Positions 33,561-44,615 of a DNA stretch of 64,000 nt are shown here, piece after piece. Position 1 is the stretch's first letter. Each line of letters opens with the position of its first letter. Below the pieces are notes generated by a model that searched no databases, had not been told where the DNA came from, and saw nothing but the letters and a program-made list of their open reading frames with translations. The position numbers and the translations under genes are program-made. Source of the stretch: Selenomonadales bacterium (GTDB taxonomy: Bacteria > Bacillota > Negativicutes > Sporomusales > UBA7701); contig JARKNV010000062.1 in NCBI GenBank assembly GCA_029976065.1, forward strand, positions 61,317 to 125,316, written 5' to 3'.

Positions 33561-33953
33561 ATGGCTAAAGTAAAACGCAAAATCGTGAAAATCGACGAAG
33601 CTCTCTGCACCGGCTGCGGCAAGTGCGTCTCCCCCTGCGCCGAAGGGGCGATCGAAATAGTGAACGGCAAGGCCAAGGTCCGCCGCGAACAGCTCTGCGA
33701 CGGCGCCGGCTTCTGCCTGGGCGTATGCCCCACCGGCGCCCTCACTCTCGAGGAGCGCGAAACCGTGCCCTTCGACGAGCACGCCGTCCACGAACATAAA
33801 AAAAACCTGGCCGACAAGCCGGAATACAACGTCACCATGAAGTGCCACCTGTGCGGCGCCTCCGAGCACGACCGGCCGCTGCTGCCCATCAAGTCGAAGG
33901 GGGAGAGCGATTGGGTGTGCGTTAAGTGTATCCCCCGCCTCATCCACGGGTAA
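33561..33953 (+). CDS. Two-cluster ferredoxin with C-terminal zinc-ribbon-like tail
   Basis: The 130-residue protein has an N-terminal 2[4Fe-4S] unit: CTGCGKCVSPC and then CDGAGFCLGVCP, where the second motif has an unusual longer spacing. A C-terminal CHLCG/CVKC pair would bind another metal. It is the ATP-free ferredoxin type seen beside radical or CoA-dehydratase systems. ATG 33561 has GAGGTG upstream; the three ORF-track codons before it are not needed. It is probably an electron carrier for its neighbours. Confidence 0.85.
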   Translation: MAKVKRKIVKIDEALCTGCGKCVSPCAEGAIEIVNGKAKVRREQLCDGAGFCLGVCPTGALTLEERETVPFDEHAVHEHKKNLADKPEYNVTMKCHLCGASEHDRPLLPIKSKGESDWVCVKCIPRLIHG

Positions 33954-33961
33954 CCGGTACC

Positions 33962-34080
33962 GGCCGTTGATAAGCCCCGCCTGCGGCGTTGCTCCTCGGC
34001 TGCCATCCTCAGCGTACGTTCCGTGTACGCTTCCGGTGTCATCCTCCGGTGCGCCTTGCAGGCAAGGCTTCTGAACGGCC
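33962..34080 (+). repeat. Palindromic repeat R2
   Basis: End arms GGCCGTTGATAAGCC / GGCTTCTGAACGGCC pair at 13 of 15 positions around the core CTGCGGCGTTGCTCCTC, GCGTACGTT, GTACGC and CCGGTGCGCCTTGCAGG. It sits in the 3' region of the ferredoxin gene, 16 bases before a terminator. Confidence 0.8.
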
Positions 34081-34096
34081 TTAAGCTTCTACCAAC

Positions 34097-34126
34097 AAAA
34101 CGCTCCATACGGGGCGTTTTTGTTTT
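34097..34126 (+). terminator. Terminator after repeat R2
   Basis: AAAACGCTCC / GGGGCGTTTT with loop ATAC, followed by TGTTTT. Confidence 0.75.
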
Positions 34127-34188
34127 AGAGGGCGTTATAGGATTTTTCCCGGCCGCTATGGAAATATAACAGCAGGAAGGTGAGCAGC

Positions 34189-34578
34189 ATGGACAAATTC
34201 GTCGTCTCCACCCCCGCCGAAGGGTTCGTCGACATCACCGCCCAGGTCGCCGCCATCGTCAGAACCGGCGGCGTCGCCGAAGGCCTATGCCACGTCTACG
34301 TTCCCCACACCACCGCCGGCGTCACCATCAACGAAAACGCCGATCCCGACGTCGTCGCCGACATGCTGGCCGGCCTGGGGCAACTCGTGCCGCAACTGCC
34401 CTACCGCCACGCCGAGGGCAACTCGCCCGCCCATATCAAAGCCTCCCTGCTGGGCGCGGCCGCGACCGTGCCGGTAACGGGCGGCGGCCTCGTCCTCGGC
34501 ACCTGGCAGGCGATCTACCTGGGCGAATTCGACGGTCCGCGCCGGCGGACGGTCTGCGTTACTCTGGTGGGCCGGTAG
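34189..34578 (+). CDS. yjbQ: YjbQ/UPF0047 family protein
   Basis: A 129-residue YjbQ-type protein: CHVYVPHTTAGVTINENADPDV, HAEGNSPAHIKASLLG and LGTWQAIYLGEFDGPR are the family motifs, including the conserved His and Glu residues. Some members show weak thiamine phosphate synthase activity; the true role is unclear. ATG 34189 has GGAAGGTG seven bases upstream. It is directly followed by the DUF503 gene with a one-base gap. Confidence 0.92.
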   Translation: MDKFVVSTPAEGFVDITAQVAAIVRTGGVAEGLCHVYVPHTTAGVTINENADPDVVADMLAGLGQLVPQLPYRHAEGNSPAHIKASLLGAAATVPVTGGGLVLGTWQAIYLGEFDGPRRRTVCVTLVGR

Positions 34579-34579
34579 C

Positions 34580-34861
34580 ATGGCGGTCGTCGTCCTGACC
34601 ATCGAACTCCATATTCCCGCCGCCGGCTCGCTCAAGGCCAAGCGCCACGTCGTGCAGAGCGTCGCCGGCCGCATCCGTTCCCGCTGCGCCGCCGCCGTAG
34701 CCGAAACCGGCCACCAGGACGTCTGGCAGCGCGCCGCGCTCGAAATCGCCCTCGTAGGCAGCAGCCGGACCGTGCTCGCCAAACAGGTCGAGCTCGTCCG
34801 GAAAATCGTCGACGATTGCGGCGACGCCGAAGTCGCCTCCTTCACTGTCGACTATCTTTGA
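34580..34861 (+). CDS. DUF503 (YlxP-like) family protein
   Basis: A 93-residue ferredoxin-like-fold protein matching DUF503: VVVLTIELHIPAAGSLKAKRHVVQSV at the N-terminus and ALEIALVGSSR in the middle. Family members often lie near rbfA/ylxP translation genes; the function is unknown. It is probably co-transcribed with yjbQ. Confidence 0.88.
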   Translation: MAVVVLTIELHIPAAGSLKAKRHVVQSVAGRIRSRCAAAVAETGHQDVWQRAALEIALVGSSRTVLAKQVELVRKIVDDCGDAEVASFTVDYL

Positions 34862-34954
34862 CCCGTGCTGTCCACGTTTGCGGACAGTTGTGTATATGAT
34901 GCTAGACAAGGCCGCAGGCTAAAATGGACAGGCTGTCCTATATGAGGTGACCCT

Positions 34955-35413
34955 ATGCACATCGTCCTCGTCGAACCGGAAATCCCCGGCAACACCGGCA
35001 ACATCGCCCGCCTCTGCGCCGCCACCGGCTGCGAACTCCACCTCGTGCGGCCGCTCGGCTTCTCCACCGACGACCGCTACCTCAAGCGGGCGGGGCTTGA
35101 CTACTGGCACCTCGTCAAAGTCCGCTACCACGACTCCTTCGCCGACGTGGAAAAAATGCTCGCCGGCCGCAGCTTCTACTTCAACACCACCAAGGCGGAC
35201 CGCTTCCACAGCGAAATCGTCTACACCCCCGACGACGTCATCGTCTTCGGCAAGGAAACCGCCGGCCTGCCGGAAAGCCTCCTTGCCGCCAACCGCTCCC
35301 GCTGCGTGCGCATCCCCATGCTGGCCGGCGCGCGATCACTCAACCTTTCCAACGCCGTCGCCGTGGTCGTCTACGAAGCGCTCCGCCAGCAAGATTATCG
35401 GAATTTTATTTGA
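34955..35413 (+). CDS. trmL: TrmL, tRNA (cytidine/uridine-34)-2'-O-methyltransferase
   Basis: A SPOUT methyltransferase that 2'-O-methylates the wobble base of tRNA-Leu isoacceptors. EPEIPGNTGNIARLCAATG, FGKETAGLP and LNLSNAVAVVVYEALRQ form the knotted SAM site. The length of 152 residues is typical and complete. Confidence 0.93.
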   Translation: MHIVLVEPEIPGNTGNIARLCAATGCELHLVRPLGFSTDDRYLKRAGLDYWHLVKVRYHDSFADVEKMLAGRSFYFNTTKADRFHSEIVYTPDDVIVFGKETAGLPESLLAANRSRCVRIPMLAGARSLNLSNAVAVVVYEALRQQDYRNFI

Positions 35414-35458
35414 AAAAACGACAAAAATTGGCATAAAAATTGCAGGAGTTGATGGGAT

Positions 35459-36322
35459 ATGCACCAAGCTCAGTTCGGTTCGGCCGGAAACCCGGACGCT
35501 TTCTACGCGGCGGGACACAAAGCCTCGGTCGAGATGCCCGCCTGGTTGGCCTCCCAGGGGCTTAACGCCTACGAATACCAGTGCAGCCGCGGCGTCACCA
35601 TCCGCGAAGAAACGGCCCGCGCCATCGGCGCAGCCGCCCTTCGCCACGGCGTCAGGCTCAGCGTCCACGCCCCTTACTACATCAACCTCGCCACCGAGGA
35701 CCCCACCATCGCCGCCAACACAACCCGGCATATCCTCAAATCACTCGAAGCCGCCCGCTGGCTGGGGGCCGACCGCATCGCCTTCCATATCGGCGGACCG
35801 GGCAAACAGCCCCGCGGCCAGGCGCTCGAACGGGCCGCCGTCCTCTTCCGCGCCGTCCTTGAAGAAGCGGATAAGCAGGGGCTTCTGCAAGGCATCTACC
35901 TGGCCCCGGAAACGATGGGCAAACAGAATCAGCTCGGCACCCTCGAAGAAGTGCTGGCCTTCTGCGCCTTCAGTGAATGGACCATCCCCGCCATCGACTT
36001 CGGCCACCTCCACGCCGTCACCGGCGGCCGCTACACCACCCGCGCCGAATACGAGGCCGCCTTCGACCTCGTCGCCGCGAAACTCGGCGAACAAAAAGCC
36101 GCCGCCGTCCACATCCACTTCAGCCGCATCGAATTCACCAAAGCGGGCGAAAAGCGGCACTGGACCTTCGACGACGACTTCGGGCCCCCGCACGAACCCC
36201 TTCTCGACACTATCGCCGCCCGCGGCTACGCCCCGCGGATCGTCTGCGAATCGGCCGGCACTCAGGCCGCCGACGCCATAACCATGCGCGACTACTACCA
36301 GGCGATCCTCGCGCGCCGCTAA
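35459..36322 (+). CDS. Endonuclease IV-like TIM-barrel protein
   Basis: A 287-residue AP-endonuclease family 2 barrel: LSVHAPYYINLA, FHIGGPGKQ, LAPETMGKQNQLG, AIDFGHLHA and HIHFSRIEF carry the His, Glu and Asp metal ligands of Nfo. The family repairs abasic sites. The slight differences from canonical Nfo (for example HIHFSRIEFTKAGEKRHWTF in place of HLNDSK) place it in the Nfo-like subgroup common in archaea and Firmicutes. AGGAG lies 12 bases before the ATG. Confidence 0.85.
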   Translation: MHQAQFGSAGNPDAFYAAGHKASVEMPAWLASQGLNAYEYQCSRGVTIREETARAIGAAALRHGVRLSVHAPYYINLATEDPTIAANTTRHILKSLEAARWLGADRIAFHIGGPGKQPRGQALERAAVLFRAVLEEADKQGLLQGIYLAPETMGKQNQLGTLEEVLAFCAFSEWTIPAIDFGHLHAVTGGRYTTRAEYEAAFDLVAAKLGEQKAAAVHIHFSRIEFTKAGEKRHWTFDDDFGPPHEPLLDTIAARGYAPRIVCESAGTQAADAITMRDYYQAILARR

Positions 36323-36364
36323 GGGCAGACTATCTCCGACAAGCCGAAAATGGAGGAATGAGCA

Positions 36365-37204
36365 GTGAGCGACACACATCCCTTGCTGGATCACTTTCTG
36401 CACGTCATGCCTGTCCTGGTCGATCTCCATGCGGGCGAAATCGGCGTAGCCGTAACCGACCGCGAAAAGTACCTCTACTACCGGCCGTCGAAAAAACTCG
36501 ACCTCAAAATCGCCGCCGGCACGCCCCTCAAGGCCGGTACGGCGATCGTCAAAGCCCTGGAAGAAAATCGCCGGGTCGTGGTGCGGGGCGACAAAGCCAC
36601 CTTCGGCCTCCCATACATCGCCACCGCCTACCCGATAACCGACGCCGCCGGCCGCGTACTCGGCGGAGCGGTCGTCATCGAACCCACCGACCGCCAGGAC
36701 GCCCTCAAGGAAATGGCCGCCAAGCTCAGCGACAACATCAGCGTACTCGCCAGCACCACCGAAGAAATCTCCGCCCAGGCGGAAGAAATCGCCACCGTCA
36801 GCGCCAACCTTTCCCACCTCTCGCGCGAATCCCAGCAACGCGTCAAAGAAACCGACCAGGTCCTGGGGCTCATCAAAAACATCGCCGGGCAGACGAACCT
36901 CCTGGGCCTCAACGCCGCCATCGAAGCCGCCCGGGTCGGCGACGCCGGCAAGGGGTTCGGCGTCGTGGCCGAAGAAATCCGCAAACTCGCCACCGGCAGC
37001 GCCGACTCCATCAAAAAAATCGAAAACATCGTCAAAGCCATCCAGGCCGACAGCGACAGCACCTACGGGCAACTGAACCAGGTCAACGACGTCATCGGCC
37101 AGATCGCCTCCGCCCTCGCCCACGTCGCCGGCGCCGTCCAGGACGCCGGCGGTATGGCCCAGCAGCTTGATACCATGGCCGACGACCTCGGCCACGACAA
37201 ATAG
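36365..37204 (+). CDS. Soluble methyl-accepting chemotaxis-type protein
   Basis: A 279-residue cytosolic receptor with no transmembrane helix. The N-terminal 115 residues form a small sensor domain ([18 protein letters not shown] to [14 protein letters not shown]). A short MCP signalling hairpin follows with the tip [40 protein letters not shown]. The hairpin is short, so it is of the compact class found in Firmicutes. It signals to CheA or related kinases; the ligand is unknown. The GTG start has GGAGG upstream. Confidence 0.88.
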   Translation: MSDTHPLLDHFLHVMPVLVDLHAGEIGVAVTDREKYLYYRPSKKLDLKIAAGTPLKAGTAIVKALEENRRVVVRGDKATFGLPYIATAYPITDAAGRVLGGAVVIEPTDRQDALKEMAAKLSDNISVLASTTEEISAQAEEIATVSANLSHLSRESQQRVKETDQVLGLIKNIAGQTNLLGLNAAIEAARVGDAGKGFGVVAEEIRKLATGSADSIKKIENIVKAIQADSDSTYGQLNQVNDVIGQIASALAHVAGAVQDAGGMAQQLDTMADDLGHDK

Positions 37205-37206
37205 TC

Positions 37207-37393
37207 GACTTTATCTGAAGCCCCATCTGCGGCGTTGCTCCTCAAAGCGCTTGCTAGCGTACGTCTCGTGTACGCGTCGCGTCGCGCTTTTCCGGTGCGG
37301 CCCGCACACCGTCCGAGCGATTATCGCCTAAAGCGGCGAATGCTGATAAGGCTATCGAAATCAGGACGTGCATCTGGAGCTTCATATAAAGTC
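37207..37393 (+). repeat. Palindromic repeat R3 with an internal insertion
   Basis: End arms GACTTTATCTGAAGC / GCTTCATATAAAGTC pair at 14 of 15 positions. The core CATCTGCGGCGTTGCTCCTC, GCTAGCGTACGT and TTTTCCGGTGCG is followed by about 80 extra bases before the closing GTGCATCTGG. It lies after the receptor gene and 20 bases before a terminator; repeat plus terminator fill the 380-base gap before ylbF. Confidence 0.75.
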
Positions 37394-37413
37394 TCCGGCT
37401 TTCACAAACCTAC

Positions 37414-37439
37414 AGCCCCGCCGGCCCGGCGGGGCTTTT
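37414..37439 (+). terminator. Terminator after repeat R3
   Basis: AGCCCCGCCG / CGGCGGGGCT stem followed by TTTTC. Confidence 0.75.
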
Positions 37440-37583
37440 CCGTTCATTTTGCCCGCTGTCGGCAGGATTTACCCCTGGCGCCATTGAATACACCAATGTC
37501 ACCACCCGGTATGCCCCGACAAGTCCGCGTGTATTAAACCGGGCCGGTGAGCATAAGATACATTGTATACTGGAGGAGTAGGC

Positions 37584-37931
37584 TTGAATCCTTACGACAA
37601 AGCGCACGAACTGGCCAGAACGCTCAAAGCGTCTGTCGAATACCGCGCCTTCCTCACCGCCAAGGAAGCCCTCGCGGCCGACCTGGACGCGCAAAAAATG
37701 ACCCAGGACTTTCTCCGCAAGAAAATGGAACTGGAATACGAAGCGCTCGCCGGCAGAGAAGATAAGGCCAAGACGGAAGCCCTGCAGCGGATGTACGAAC
37801 TCCTTGCCATGAACGCCAAGGCGCGGGAATTTCTCGAGGCCTATTTCCGTTTCCAGCGCATCATGGCCGACATAAGCAAAATTATTGGCGACTCCGTCGC
37901 CGAAGGACTGGATCTGTTTGCAAAGGATTAA
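37584..37931 (+). CDS. YlbF/YmcA family protein
   Basis: A 115-residue, all-helical YlbF-domain protein (PYDKAHELARTLKASVEYRAF, then a charged amphipathic core). In Bacillus, YlbF and YmcA form the Y-complex that acts with RNase Y in mRNA maturation and affects sporulation and competence. TTG 37584 lies behind GGAGGAG; the upstream codons in the track are spacer. It overlaps the murB start by 14 bases. Confidence 0.82.
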   Translation: MNPYDKAHELARTLKASVEYRAFLTAKEALAADLDAQKMTQDFLRKKMELEYEALAGREDKAKTEALQRMYELLAMNAKAREFLEAYFRFQRIMADISKIIGDSVAEGLDLFAKD

Positions 37932-38844
37932 GCTGAAGGAAGACTTCTTCACACAACTCCAGAAAGTAATCGCCGCCGACCGTCTTTTGCTCGACGAGCC
38001 CATGTCCAAGCATACCACCTTCCGCATCGGCGGCCCGGCCGACTACCTCATCCTGCCCGCCTCCGCCCGGGAAGTATCGGCGGTGCTTGTCATCGCCCGC
38101 GAACACGGCCTGCCTGTCACCATTCTCGGCAACGGCTCCAACGTCCTCGTCCTCGACAAAGGGATCCGCGGCCTCGTACTCAAATTCGACGCCACCATGG
38201 GCCGGATCAGCCATACCGGCACGACCGTGAAAGCCGGCGCCGGAGCGTCCCTCGGCGACGTCTCCCGCTACGCCGCCGCCCATGGCCTCACCGGGCTCGA
38301 ATTTGCCGTCGGCATACCCGGCAGCATCGGCGGCGCCGTCTTCATGAACGCCGGCGCCTACGACGGCGAAATTGGCTGCTTCGTCGCCGCCGTCACCGCC
38401 GTCTGTCCCGACGGCAAACTCAAACGCTTCAGCCACGCCGACATCCGCTTCGGCTATCGGGACAGCGCCTTCCAGCACAACCGCTGCATCATCTGCGAGG
38501 TCGAACTAACCCTCGCCGCCGGCGACGACGATGCCATCGGCATGAAAATGACCGACTACACCACCCGGCGCGAAGCCAAACAACCCATCGAAATGCCCAG
38601 CGCCGGCAGCACCTTCAAGCGCCCCCCCGGCCACTACGCCGGCACCCTCATCGAGCAAGCCGGCCTCAAAGGCTTTAAAATCGGCGGCGCGCAAGTATCC
38701 GGCAAGCACGCCGGCTTCATCGTCAACGCCGGCGGGGCCACGGCCACCGACGTCCTCAGCCTCATCAAGGAAGTCCAGCGCCAGGTTCACGAACGCTTCG
38801 GCGTCAGGCTCCAGCCCGAGGTCCGCATCTTCGGCGAGGAATAG
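37918..38844 (+). CDS. murB: MurB, UDP-N-acetylenolpyruvoylglucosamine reductase
   Basis: FAD enzyme that completes UDP-MurNAc for peptidoglycan. The FAD motif TFRIGGPADYLILP, GNGSNVLV, GLEFAVGIPGSIGGAVFMNAGAYDGEI and the active-site AGSTFKRP (Ser proton donor) are present, as is the final EVRIFG. TTG 37918 is the best start (GAAGGA upstream), giving 308 residues, the type II length. A terminator follows. Confidence 0.94.
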   Translation: MQRIKLKEDFFTQLQKVIAADRLLLDEPMSKHTTFRIGGPADYLILPASAREVSAVLVIAREHGLPVTILGNGSNVLVLDKGIRGLVLKFDATMGRISHTGTTVKAGAGASLGDVSRYAAAHGLTGLEFAVGIPGSIGGAVFMNAGAYDGEIGCFVAAVTAVCPDGKLKRFSHADIRFGYRDSAFQHNRCIICEVELTLAAGDDDAIGMKMTDYTTRREAKQPIEMPSAGSTFKRPPGHYAGTLIEQAGLKGFKIGGAQVSGKHAGFIVNAGGATATDVLSLIKEVQRQVHERFGVRLQPEVRIFGEE

Positions 38845-38887
38845 GGGAGAGGCGGCCCATAATGCCAAACTGCGGCGCAATATCTTA

Positions 38888-38914
38888 AAAAGCGGGTTAT
38901 AACCCGCTTTTTTC
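38888..38914 (+). terminator. Terminator of ylbF-murB
   Basis: AAAAAGCGGGTTATAACCCGCTTTTTT is a perfect hairpin followed by a T-run. Between it and 39090 the 13-mer TTTCTGATGGGCA occurs twice (38937 and 39000) before a TATACT -10 box at 39021. Confidence 0.85.
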
Positions 38915-39089
38915 GGTCCCTCAACAAAGATAAGCTTTCTGATGGGCATAAGGACAAGCTATGGCTTAGCCTGCGCCGGGAGTATTGGCGAAGCCAAGTT
39001 TTCTGATGGGCAGGAAATGGTATACTAACGTGGAAAATAAATAAAGCTGGCAAAAATTTGGAGAATATTGGCGAAGGAGCGTTCAAAAA

Positions 39090-40715
39090 ATGCGACTGAC
39101 CTTTTTAGGAGCCTCGGGCATGGTTACGGGATCCTCATACCTTCTGGAAGCAGGCGGACGTAAAATCCTCGTGGACTGCGGCATGTTCCAGGGCTCGAAA
39201 GCCACCGAAGCCCTCAACCGGCGGCCGTTCCGCTTCGAACCGGCCGCCATCGACGCCGTCCTCCTCACCCACGCCCACATCGACCATAGCGGCCTGCTGC
39301 CGAAACTCTGCAAACAAGGCTACAAAGGCAACATATACGCCACCCACGCCACCACCGATCTCTGCCGCATCATGCTGCCCGACAGCGCCCACATTCAGGA
39401 ATTCGAGGCCGAAATCCTCGGCCGCAAAGGGCGGCGCGCCGGCAAGGCTCCCCTCGAACCCCTCTACACCGTCGACGACGCCTACACTTGCCTGAAGAAT
39501 TTCGCCCCCCTGCCTTACGGGAAAAAAATCGAAATCACCCCGGAAGTAGCCGTGTCCTTCAACGACGCCGGCCACATCCTCGGCTCGTCGATCATCGAAA
39601 TATGGATCGCCGAAAACGGCCAAACCACCAAACTCGTCTTCTCCGGAGACCTCGGCCAGCCCGATCAGCCGCTCATCAAAGATCCGTCCCCCATCGAAGC
39701 CGCCGACTACATCGTCATGGAATCCACCTACGGCAACCGCAACCACGAGCAGTACGACAAAGGCGAAGCCCTGGCCGCCATCATCAACGACACCGTCGCC
39801 CGCGGCGGCAACATCGTCATCCCCGCCTTCGCCGTCGGCCGCACCCAGACCATCATCTACTACCTCTACAAACTCCTCAAAGCCGGCAAAATACCCAGCA
39901 TCCCCGTCTTCATCGACAGCCCGCTGGCCATCAACGCCACCGACATCTTCGCCCATCACCCCGAGGACTTCGACGCCGAAGCCCACCAAATGCTCTACGA
40001 CAGCCGCGAGAACATCCTCAAACTGCTCAAGCTCAACTTCACCAGAACGCCCGACGAATCCAAAGCCATCAACTTCCTCAAAGAGCCCGCCGTCATCATC
40101 TCCGCCAGCGGCATGGCCGACGCCGGCCGCATCCTCCATCACCTCAAACACAACCTCTGGCGGCCCGAATCCAGCGTCGTCCTCGTCGGCTACCAGGCCG
40201 AAGGCAGCCTCGGCCGCCGGCTGATCGAAGGCGTCAAACGGGTCAAGATAATGGGCGAGGAAGTGGGCGTACGGGCTAAAATCCATAACCTCGACGGCTT
40301 TTCCGCCCATGCCGACCAGGACTACCTCATCAAATGGCTCACGATGTTCACCCAGCCCCCCGCCAATGTCTTCATCGTCCACGGCGAACCCGAGCAATCC
40401 GCCGCCCTCGCCGGCGTCATCAACGCCAAACTCGGCTATTCGACCTACCTGCCTCACTTCGGCGACGTCGCCGTCATCGACGGCCGCAGCTTCACCGTCG
40501 AAGCCAGCGGCCTGGTGCTCGTCGACCCGGCCGTCATCGAGCTGCAGGAACTCCTCGAACAACTCGACAGCGAATTCATGGAATTCCGCAAACGCCTGGA
40601 AACCGCCAGCACAGCCGACCCGGTCAAGCTGTCCGCCATGCTGCGCGGCGCCCAGAAAGTCCGCAAATTCGTCCGCCAAACCCTCGAAGCCGCCGGCGGC
40701 AACGGCGCGAAATAA
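39090..40715 (+). CDS. MBL/beta-CASP RNA-processing nuclease-like protein
   Basis: A 541-residue metallo-beta-lactamase with beta-CASP insertion. The metal motif is THAHIDHSG at about residue 56; [10 protein letters not shown] is motif III, followed by the beta-CASP domain ([33 protein letters not shown]) and the RNA-recognition [12 protein letters not shown] motif. It belongs to the CPSF-73/Ysh1-like group rather than RNase J, and acts as an endo- or exonuclease on RNA. The promoter is probably the TATACT at 39021. Confidence 0.9.
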   Translation: MRLTFLGASGMVTGSSYLLEAGGRKILVDCGMFQGSKATEALNRRPFRFEPAAIDAVLLTHAHIDHSGLLPKLCKQGYKGNIYATHATTDLCRIMLPDSAHIQEFEAEILGRKGRRAGKAPLEPLYTVDDAYTCLKNFAPLPYGKKIEITPEVAVSFNDAGHILGSSIIEIWIAENGQTTKLVFSGDLGQPDQPLIKDPSPIEAADYIVMESTYGNRNHEQYDKGEALAAIINDTVARGGNIVIPAFAVGRTQTIIYYLYKLLKAGKIPSIPVFIDSPLAINATDIFAHHPEDFDAEAHQMLYDSRENILKLLKLNFTRTPDESKAINFLKEPAVIISASGMADAGRILHHLKHNLWRPESSVVLVGYQAEGSLGRRLIEGVKRVKIMGEEVGVRAKIHNLDGFSAHADQDYLIKWLTMFTQPPANVFIVHGEPEQSAALAGVINAKLGYSTYLPHFGDVAVIDGRSFTVEASGLVLVDPAVIELQELLEQLDSEFMEFRKRLETASTADPVKLSAMLRGAQKVRKFVRQTLEAAGGNGAK

Positions 40716-40797
40716 CGGGAATAAACACAGCCCGGTCTGCAAGAGACTAAACACTAAACACAGCAAAACAGGCACCTGAACTGCAGGAGGAGAAATT

Positions 40798-42630
<1,833 letters not shown>

Positions 42631-42632
42631 GC

Positions 42633-44336
42633 ATGTTGTCTCCCGAAGCCCTATCCGTCCTTCAGGCCCGCTACCTTAAAGACGGCGAAACCGCGGCCGG
42701 TCTCTTCCGGCGGGTCGCCGACCACGTAGCCCGGGCCGAAGCCCTGCACGGCCGCGACGCTGCTGAGGCGTCCGCACACTACCGGCGGCTGATGGAAGAG
42801 CTCGTATTCCTGCCCAACTCGCCGGCCCTCATCAACGCCGGCAAGGCGCGAGCCCAACTCGCCGCCTGCTTCGTCCTGCCGGTCGAAGACTCTCTCACCA
42901 GCATCTTCGAAACCCTCAAGAACGCCGCCCTCATCCACCAGAGCGGCGGTGGCACCGGCTTCGCCTTCTCCCGCCTCCGGCCGTCCGGCGATCGGGTATC
43001 CACCACCGGCGGCACGGCCAGCGGGCCGGTATCCTTCATGCACGTCTACGACGTCGCCACCCATGTCGTCAAACAGGGCGCGGCCAGACGCGGCGCCAAC
43101 ATGGCCGTCCTCAGGGTCGACCACCCCGACATCGAACAGTTCATCACCGTTAAACGCAACCACGACGTCCTCAACAACTTCAACCTGTCGGTGGCGATCA
43201 CCGACAGCTTCATGCAGGCGGTCGACGGCGACCGCCCCTTCGCCCTCGTCAGCCCCCGCGACGGCCGCACCGTCAGGACCGTCGCCGCCCGCTCCCTGTT
43301 CGACCTCCTCGTCAGAATGGCGTGGGAAAGCGGCGAACCCGGTCTGTTCTTCCTCGACACCGTCAACCGCTTCAACCCCACCCCGGCCCTCGGCGCCTTC
43401 GAAGCCCCCAACCCCTGCTCCGAACAGCCCCTCCTGCCGTACGAATCGTGCGTCCTCGGCTCCATCAACCTCACAAAGCTCGTGAACCCCGGGGCCAAAG
43501 ACCCGGCGCTCGACTTCGCCCGTCTGCGGGAAGCCGTCCGCATCGCCGTCCGCTTCCTCGACAACGTCATCGACATCAACGACCATCCCCTGCCCGCCGT
43601 CGCCGAGGCCACCGGCCTTACCCGCAAGATCGGCCTCGGCATCATGGGCCTGGCCGAAATCTTCATAATGCTCGACATCCCTTACGCCAGCAAGGCGGCC
43701 GTCGAATTGACCGGCGCCATCCTTGAATTCATCACCCGCGAAGCGCGGCAGGAGTCCGCCCGCCTCGGCGCCGAGCGCGGCAGCTTCCCGGCCTTTGCCG
43801 CCAGCGTCTACCCCGGCCGCGGCTTCACCGCCATGCGCAACGCCACCGTCACCACCATCGCCCCCACCGGCACCATCAGCATCATCGCCGGCTGCTCCAG
43901 CGGCATCGAGCCCCTGTTCGCCCTGGCCCTCTCCCGGCGGGTCCTCGAAGGACGGGTGCTTACCAGCGTCAGCCAAACGGTCATCGACTATCTAAGTCAA
44001 CGTAACCTGTATACGGAAGAAGTCGCGGCCGCCATCGCCGCCTGCGGCAGCGTCGCCGGCACCTCGCTGCCCGGCCATGTCAAAGAAGTGCTCGCCACCG
44101 CCCGCGACATCGACCCTTACTGGCACGTCGCCCATCTCGCCGCCGCCCAGGCGTTCACCGACAACGGCGTATCGAAAACCGTCAACATGCCCCACGACGC
44201 CAGCGAAGCCGACGTCGCCGCCATCTTCCGCCAGGCGTACGCCGGCGGCTGCAAGGGCGTCACCGTCTACCGGGACGGGAGTAGGGCGGAGCAGGTTCTC
44301 ACCGGCGGCACCCTCTGCGAGGACTGTGTGCTGTAA
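42633..44336 (+). CDS. nrdJ: Adenosylcobalamin-dependent (class II) ribonucleotide reductase
   Basis: Reduces ribonucleotides using a B12-derived thiyl radical, so it works with or without oxygen. ACFVLPVEDS (first active-site Cys), QSGGGTGFAFSRLRP, PNPCSEQPLLPYESC (radical-site region) and ATVTTIAPTGTISIIAGCSSGIEP are present. The C-terminal CEDC is the redox-relay pair. The 567 residues are shorter than the usual 700-plus, because no N-terminal ATP cone and little extra C-terminal domain are present. The start is ATG 42633, two bases after the typA stop; the earlier codons are inside typA. Confidence 0.93.
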   Translation: MLSPEALSVLQARYLKDGETAAGLFRRVADHVARAEALHGRDAAEASAHYRRLMEELVFLPNSPALINAGKARAQLAACFVLPVEDSLTSIFETLKNAALIHQSGGGTGFAFSRLRPSGDRVSTTGGTASGPVSFMHVYDVATHVVKQGAARRGANMAVLRVDHPDIEQFITVKRNHDVLNNFNLSVAITDSFMQAVDGDRPFALVSPRDGRTVRTVAARSLFDLLVRMAWESGEPGLFFLDTVNRFNPTPALGAFEAPNPCSEQPLLPYESCVLGSINLTKLVNPGAKDPALDFARLREAVRIAVRFLDNVIDINDHPLPAVAEATGLTRKIGLGIMGLAEIFIMLDIPYASKAAVELTGAILEFITREARQESARLGAERGSFPAFAASVYPGRGFTAMRNATVTTIAPTGTISIIAGCSSGIEPLFALALSRRVLEGRVLTSVSQTVIDYLSQRNLYTEEVAAAIAACGSVAGTSLPGHVKEVLATARDIDPYWHVAHLAAAQAFTDNGVSKTVNMPHDASEADVAAIFRQAYAGGCKGVTVYRDGSRAEQVLTGGTLCEDCVL

Positions 44337-44343
44337 TACAATG

Positions 44344-44464
44344 AAAACTGCCTAAAAGCCCATCTGCGGCGTTGCTCCTCAGAGCGCTTGCTAGCGTACG
44401 TTCGAGTACGCGTCGCGGCGCGCTCTTCCGGTGCGCCTTGCATCTGGAACTTTTAGGCAGTTTT
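44344..44464 (+). repeat. Palindromic repeat R4
   Basis: A perfect 15-bp arm pair, AAAACTGCCTAAAAG / CTTTTAGGCAGTTTT, encloses CATCTGCGGCGTTGCTCCTC, GCTTGCTAGCGTACGTT, GTACGC and CCGGTGCGCCTTGCATCTGG. It fills the gap between nrdJ and sepF. Confidence 0.85.
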
Positions 44465-44615
44465 GTCCTATCCATTTGAAATTTTCCTTAAGTTTTCGCT
44501 TCTTTTTGACGAATTTATGGACAAATGCCATTTTCATGCAGGAAAATGGCAAGAGATGTCGAAACTTTACCGGAAAATGGATTCGACAAATTCTTATGTC
44601 AAGGAGGTGGGGAAC

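Noticed and set aside
35428-35444. Sigma-54-like site TTGGCATAAAAATTGCA
   Set aside because: GG and GC are correctly spaced, but the predicted start of transcription would fall after the ribosome site, a few bases from the ATG. It is probably a chance match.
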